Positions 60,101 to 64,000 of a stretch of DNA of 64,000 bases are shown here, piece by piece. The position numbers and the translations under genes were made by a program. Numbering within the stretch: the first letter of the stretch is position 1; every line of letters starts with the position of its first letter. Source of the stretch: Chamaea fasciata (taxonomy: Eukaryota > Chordata > Aves > Passeriformes > Sylviidae); the NCBI GenBank assembly GCA_029207755.1, contig JARCOQ010000007.1, forward strand, positions 496,001-560,000, in the 5' to 3' direction. The notes beneath the pieces were generated by a model, which made no database searches, was not told where the DNA came from, and worked only from the letters and a program-made list of their open reading frames with translations.

Positions 60101-63100
60101 ACTCATCATTCAAACCCTGTTGAGAGATGTTGCAAGCACTCCACACTTTGCAAGCAAAGGTTCCTGCCTCCGTTTTCCCTTCTGTAGAGCCGGTGTATTT
60201 AGGCTTTGGGTAAAGCAGAGTCCTTTCATCACTTCAGAGAAAGGAGCTGACCTTGTCCCAAGTTGTTTTCAAATATTCCTGAGCATTTGTGGCAGTGAGA
60301 GTACAAAGTACCCTGAGTGCAGCTCTTTCGGACAGTTTTGTTAACCAGAAGCTATTTTCCCTCCACCAGGACGGTGGGAAGGCAGTCCAGAAGAGCCCTG
60401 GAGACCTGAGTTTACCCATGACTGGCCGGGAGCGCTCGGAGTACATCCGCTGGAAGAGGGAGCGGGACCAGATTGACCTGGAGCGCCTGGCACGTCACAA
60501 GAATGCCAAGGGCGAGTGGCGACGGGCTTGGGATGTGGAGAAGTCGGAGCACATGTAGGTCCTTCCCTGTCCCAGGGTGCTCTGCCTGCAGCAGGCCTAA
60601 CGCCAGTAGTGGGATCTTGTGCAGATACTTACCAATTCCATGCTGTCATGTCCCTACCAGATCCACACTGCTGCCTCTTCCTCCCCAGACCATGCCCATA
60701 AGTGGGATCTTGTATGGAAGTGAGTCTCATGTTTTCTTCCTGGTATGAGCTCTCCTGAGAGGGGATACCATGTGCTGGCAAAGATTGCCTGCCTTTGGTC
60801 CAGCCAGGGTATGGACTGTAGGAGGGAGGGGAGCATGAACCGAGGCTCAGTCCGCATCTGGAGGATCCTCTCCGTTTCCACATGAACAAATCCAATGACA
60901 GGAGGGTACAGGTGCTCTTCCAGAAATGTGGATGGACAAACTTGCATTGCTAGGCCACAGGTTCTCTCGCTGCCCCCCGCTTGCTTGTCCTTTCCAAGCA
61001 CGGGAGAGCCCAACATGCCTAAGTCCTCCCCACCCCATCAACTGAGCCTGTTCAGGCACTGCAGGGCCAGGGGGTCACTTCAAAAGGCCACCTCTGTCAT
61101 ACAGGGACAGTGCTGAGAACAGCAATGTAGGACAGCTGGGAACGAGCCGGACACATCCCTGCCTTAATCACGGTCCCTCTGCCTCTGCTGGCTCAGCTGG
61201 GTGACACCAGCCAGAGAGCTTTGGAGGATGACCCGGCACCTGTAGCAGGATAAGTTTCTGGTAGGTGTGGAGTTAGGGGCTCTTACAAAGGTTTGGTGAT
61301 ACAACAGTTTGTACAGGACGGGTAGGCGGGACAGTCCTTTGGCTGAGGAATGGAACCAAACACATCAAATTTCAGTCCCTGAGACCCCAATAATTAGGGG
61401 TGAATTGACTTAAGTGGCTGCTGAGTGTTGGCAAGACAGCCCTGAGCCTTACTGTTTTTCCAAAAATCCATTTTTAAGAGAAAAGCCATAATATAAACCA
61501 GGCAGGACTAGAAGCCAACCAAATGGTCTGATTTGAGATGACAAGTCCTGAAGCTACTTCAGATTGTGTTTGGAAGCTTGGGAAGCTGCATTTGAGTGTA
61601 GTACAGCTACGCTACCTCTACAGGATGCTCATAAAATTTAATATATACATGTGGGTACTGATGTAAAGGTTTTAGTGGTTCTTCTTTGGGGTAGAGCTAT
61701 CTCACGGCCTCAGTTAGCACATGCAGCTTCAGCAGCTGCTGAGAAACCTGCACAGGTTTGCCTGTGGGCAGGTGCAGAAGGGCCAGAGGCCGGAGCTTGC
61801 GTCGTGCCAAGGGCTCCTGCCCACGCTTTGCACACTGGAGGAGGATGGTCAGGTCTGACAATGCCTGTTTTTAACCTGCAGGTTTGAAGAGGACTTTGTT
61901 AAGGATGGGCAGCCAGCCTTGGATAATCCCAGCAATAAGAAAGGTTGGCAAGGGACACCTAGACTCTGTCCTGACGCTAGTGAACGCTGATGGTGCGCAT
62001 CCCAGTGCCGCAGCAGCTGCCGTGGCTGTCAGCTGTGAAGCTCTGCTTTCCTGGGCAAACGCCTCTGAGCTGGGGGCTCAGCCCTCCCTGCTGGGCAGAG
62101 GGCTCGGGGGATGGGATTTGAGCAGCTGGGTGCTAGAGCTTTGGATCTTTCCAGAGAGAGCAGTGGCTTCTATAGCCTGGTACAACACAGTGTGGAGGCT
62201 CAGCCCTGCCTCCTTTCCCACACACTCTTTAAAGAGGCAATCCTATTCCAGAGCACATCATCTCTGATCCCTATGGCACATGCTGGCTTCTTTACTAGCA
62301 TAAGTCCGTCCTGACTCCTGTTTCTCAGGAGATGGACTTGCAAAACAAAGCTTTCCCTCGTGACACCCTATTTGAACATCAGGCTTTTTGCTGCCTGTCC
62401 ATTACAGACCCTCACTCACTTTGGTGCATCCTTTCTTGTGTCCCTGCAGGGGGAAGGAATGCCAGGAAATTCCAGCACAGGTCCTTTCCTGCAGACGGGA
62501 GAGGTGAGTAAACCACAGGATTGTGTTATGTCGCCCCACTAAATGCCAGCACCTCTGATATCCCTCAGGGAGAGCATTCTCTCCAGACACTTGCAGATTT
62601 TGAGAGCCTTTTGGAGCATACCACATGGCTGCTCTCATAGCTGTGTGCAGGGTAGAAGTCTTCCAAGAACAGCACAAGTAAGACTGTATCTAAGGAAAAA
62701 AATTTAAAGTTAGAATTGGAATTTGCAATTAAAATAACACACAAGAAATACCCTAAATTCTCGATTTGTCTTTGTTACTTTAAAAAATATACATGCAGCA
62801 TGCACACAGCTTCAAGGGCATCCCACCTCAGAGGTCCTTTCCAAGGATTCAAGGGTGTTGGCCTGTCCAGTGGTCCATCTGCTGCTTCTGCATGGCATTT
62901 CCAACCTGTTTCCTAGGTGGAGGACATCGTGGAGTGAATGTGAGCGACCCTGGTCCGAAAGCAGTGTCAGTTGTGAGCAGCCGAGCCAAGGGGAAGGACA
63001 GATTGACAGGCAGAGCCAGGAGGTGAGGAGTTAGCAGCACTGCCGTGGTGCGCACGTCCACGTCTCACTCCCTGCCAAACTACGAGGAGGCAGCCCATGC

Positions 63101-64000
63101 CGGGGCCTCACCGCCCATACCTGGAAGCATATCCCACCTAACGCTGCCCTCTGTCAGTGGGAAGCCATTGGCCCTTGTCCTGTCACTGCAGGCCCTTGTC
63201 GACAGCCTTTGTGACTTGCAAGCAATTTTAGCCTTCAGTGTCTGCCTCTGTGTCTGCTGTTGTGGAGACCTGGGACATCTGGGCACCGTCAGCAAGCAGG
63301 ACCAGGCAGGCATCAGCACAAGCAAACTCTGTCTTCTTAGTCTTAACTGTCTGTTCTGACAATTGGAGTTTATGCACGCATTACAATTAGAATTACAACA
63401 ACCAGTTGATTAAGCTGTAGTGATTTCGAGTGAGTCTCTGGATAGGCCTGGACAAGGGGCTCAGACAAGGAGTACATGGCCCTGCGAGGAATCCCTGTCG
63501 GGGTGTCAGGCAAGGGACACTGGCTTTGTTAGCATTTCAAGGGCTAAACTCTGATAGTTTTTCTTGACAGATGGGATGCAAAAGAAGGCGAGGACATCTC
63601 TCTTCTGAAGGATGACCTTGATGGCCAGGTGAGTTCCTGAGTTGCAGGCTGGCAGCTGAGTTCTCAACACATGCACTATCAGGAAAACTGGAATCTCCAA
63701 TCCATTCCAGAGCTGGGAGACCTCTGTTTTTGGGTAACTGTACTCGTCACTAACACTCCTCACATGGCCTGGTGTGACAGCAGCTTCACTGCTTACACAG
63801 TGCAACCTGTCAGCACAACCACCTCACCTATTCTGGGCCCTGAACACTTCTCCACCTACATCCTTTTTCCTCAGATTTTCAGAACCATCACAGGCAAGAA
63901 ACACAATGCGCAGGTGCTTTAATAAGCTGAACTCAATATGCTCTTTGTTTCTCAGAGGAGCCTTGGTATGGACAGGCAGAAGAGCAGAGGTGATGAGGGG
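45108..64000 (+). CDS. CCDC9B: CCDC9B, coiled-coil domain-containing protein 9B (5' part, exons 1-13)
   Basis: Member of the CCDC9 family; function poorly known. CCDC9 has been linked to exon-junction-complex/RNA work, but I infer nothing specific here. Exons on the plus strand: 45108-45128, 47351-47464, 47857-47961, 48685-48747, 49138-49302, 52484-52633, 58409-58483, 60370-60554, 61882-61943, 62450-62503, 62917-63022, 63571-63628 and 63956-64000 (open at the window edge), 401 codons so far. Landmarks: N-terminal coiled coil VELDKKILALRKKNEALIRR (about 21-43); GMAVTSRRPKQDGLTITI; two similar 50-55-residue repeats (102-206); MTGRERSEYIRWKRER (about 248-263), the family core; KGKDRLTGRARRWD near the end. 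All match CCDC9B as I recall it, and phases agree throughout. Confidence 0.95.
45129..47350. other. CCDC9B: CCDC9B intron 1
   Basis: GC-rich for the first 250 bp, then ordinary. No further exon recognised. An open frame at 45955-46263 on plus has no splice support. Confidence 0.6.
47351..47464 (+). CDS. CCDC9B: CCDC9B coding exon 2 (coiled coil)
   Basis: DAAVDDAVLRKKEQKDVE to EALIRRYQ, residues 8-45, the most conserved part of the CCDC9 family. Acceptor tgtttccag, donor CAG|gtgagt. Confidence 0.97.
47857..47961 (+). CDS. CCDC9B: CCDC9B coding exon 3
   Basis: EIEEDKKRAEQEGMAVTS to TITITKAHN, residues 46-80; compare EIQEDRRQAEQGGMAVTT and DGLTVTIS in human. Acceptor gtgtttcag, donor AAT|gtaagt. 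Confidence 0.96.
48291..48309. repeat. (TG)n microsatellite
   Basis: About nine TG units in CCDC9B intron 3. Confidence 0.95.
48685..48747 (+). CDS. CCDC9B: CCDC9B coding exon 4
   Basis: DLKDAITQTEHYGQDSPTLS plus M, residues 81-101. Phase 0 on both sides; acceptor ctcatacag, donor ATG|gtgagc. I recall no counterpart in the human protein, so it may be lineage-restricted or alternatively spliced. Confidence 0.78.
49138..49302 (+). CDS. CCDC9B: CCDC9B coding exon 5 (repeat copy 1)
   Basis: Residues 102-156: DKRVVSEKWG, a run of eight Glu, then GKRMQLAVTMDNKAK. Acceptor ttttccag, donor AAG|gtgagt. Clearly related to exon 6. Confidence 0.95.
50291..50332. repeat. (GGAA)n purine tract
   Basis: Imperfect GGAA/GGGA repeats in CCDC9B intron 5, all purine for about 40 bp. 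Confidence 0.9.
52484..52633 (+). CDS. CCDC9B: CCDC9B coding exon 6 (repeat copy 2)
   Basis: Residues 157-206: GKRIVSEKRAESFPG, DLSEEEMDHLVAFRRGR, then MQIAITMDNKEK. Acceptor ccttgcag, donor AAG|gtaagt. GKRIVSEK is identical in human CCDC9B. Confidence 0.95.
52634..58408. other. CCDC9B: CCDC9B intron 6, 5.8 kb
   Basis: The longest CCDC9B intron in the window. It contains an old antisense CR1 copy at about 53895-54720. No exon recognised in the remainder, although phase 0 on both sides would tolerate an extra exon. Confidence 0.6.
53895..54720 (-). mobile_element. Old CR1 LINE copy, antisense, degraded
   Basis: On the plus strand, blocks occur in the order of a reversed CR1: gaatcattgac...gaatcccagagtggtt, ccagaactgcacatggtatt, ccagctgtgggctctcc, gatttagtatcatcagcaaa, ccatttatgagcatgttgag. 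No frame survives. Divergence is clearly greater than in the other CR1 copies here. Confidence 0.7.
58409..58483 (+). CDS. CCDC9B: CCDC9B coding exon 7
   Basis: AEERRTAEKRRSDSDRGPES to HSRK, residues 207-231: Arg/Glu/Ser-rich low complexity. Acceptor cccttgcag, donor AAG|gtgagt, phase 0. Confidence 0.85.
60370..60554 (+). CDS. CCDC9B: CCDC9B coding exon 8 (family core)
   Basis: Residues 232-293. SLPMTGRERSEYIRWKRERD then QIDLERLARHKNAKGEWRR; CCDC9 has SMTGRERSEYLRWKQER and CCDC9B has EQIDLARLARHRDAQGDWRR. Acceptor ccaccag, donor ACAT|gtaggt, phase 2. Confidence 0.98.
61882..61943 (+). CDS. CCDC9B: CCDC9B coding exon 9
   Basis: FEEDFVKDGQPALDNPSNKK, residues 294-313, phases 2 and 1; compare MFKDG following WDAEK in CCDC9. 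Acceptor acctgcag; the donor AAAG|gttggc is weak. Confidence 0.85.
62450..62503 (+). CDS. CCDC9B: CCDC9B coding exon 10
   Basis: GRNARKFQHRSFPADGR, residues 315-331, basic. Acceptor tccctgcag, donor GAGAG|gtgagt, phase 1. Weakly similar to the SHQKLQ...LPDGKG stretch in human. Confidence 0.82.
62917..63022 (+). CDS. CCDC9B: CCDC9B coding exon 11
   Basis: GGHRGVNVSDPGPK to KGKDRLTGRAR, residues 332-366; human has RGKERLTGRARRWD at the same place. Acceptor tttcctag, donor GGAG|gtgagg, phase 2. Confidence 0.93.
63571..63628 (+). CDS. CCDC9B: CCDC9B coding exon 12
   Basis: RWDAKEGEDISLLKDDLDGQ, residues 367-386, acidic; human has RWDMKEDKEELEGQ. Acceptor cttgacag, donor CAG|gtgagt. Confidence 0.92.
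63956..64000 (+). CDS. CCDC9B: CCDC9B coding exon 13 (cut by window end)
   Basis: RSLGMDRQKSRGDEG, open to the last base. Acceptor gtttctcag, phase 0. Confidence 0.8.

Noticed and set aside
1..64000. CRISPR arrays, bacterial operons, phage or viral genes, tRNA or rRNA genes
   Set aside because: Nothing with the required structure was seen; the whole window reads as vertebrate nuclear DNA with spliced genes.

Overview
The window looks like nuclear DNA of a bird. Its genes have short exons with GT-AG introns, and CR1-type LINE fragments are the only recognisable transposons. Three CpG-island promoters are present. The gene order IVD - KNSTRN - DISP2 - (PHGR1-like exon) - CCDC9B matches the vertebrate block known from human 15q15.1, here read in the opposite direction. 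The species cannot be fixed from the sequence. Gene names come from recognising translated exons and recalling human proteins. No database search was run.

Layout. (1) 60-8843, minus strand: the first six coding exons of IVD (mitochondrial isovaleryl-CoA dehydrogenase); the gene runs off the left edge. (2) 9174-13222, minus: all eight coding exons of a 240-aa KNSTRN (SKAP, partner of astrin). Its stop codon is only about 330 bp from the IVD start. (3) 15104-33944, minus: DISP2, eight coding exons, 1469 codons, including a 30-nt microexon, a 7.2-kb first intron and one 3.4-kb terminal exon carrying most of the membrane domains. A perfect (CCTCT)n tract of about 530 bp lies 72 bp outside the terminal-exon acceptor. 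(4) 34647-34998, minus: a Cys/His-rich open exon at the position and in the orientation of PHGR1. (5) About 35-45 kb: intergenic, no gene recognised. It holds a 50-bp tandem repeat, a sense CR1 3' end, and two unexplained long open frames. (6) 45108-64000, plus: CCDC9B, thirteen coding exons, running off the right edge.

Each exon chain was built from homologous peptide plus splice consensus, and every intron phase closes. The in-window coding sums are 675 nt (IVD), 723 nt (KNSTRN), 4410 nt (DISP2) and 1203 nt (CCDC9B), all multiples of three. The genes do not form one pathway: IVD is leucine catabolism, KNSTRN is mitosis, DISP2 is an RND-like membrane protein of the Dispatched family, and CCDC9B is poorly characterised.

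I see no dramatic new system. The points most worth a second look are the PHGR1-position Cys/His exon, the giant perfect pentanucleotide tract beside a DISP2 splice site, the duplicated exon pair in CCDC9B, the GC-AG intron in IVD, the SxIP motif at the very N-terminus of KNSTRN, the CCAAT-bearing 30-bp triplet in IVD intron 1, and two orphan open frames in the 41-43.5 kb intergenic region.
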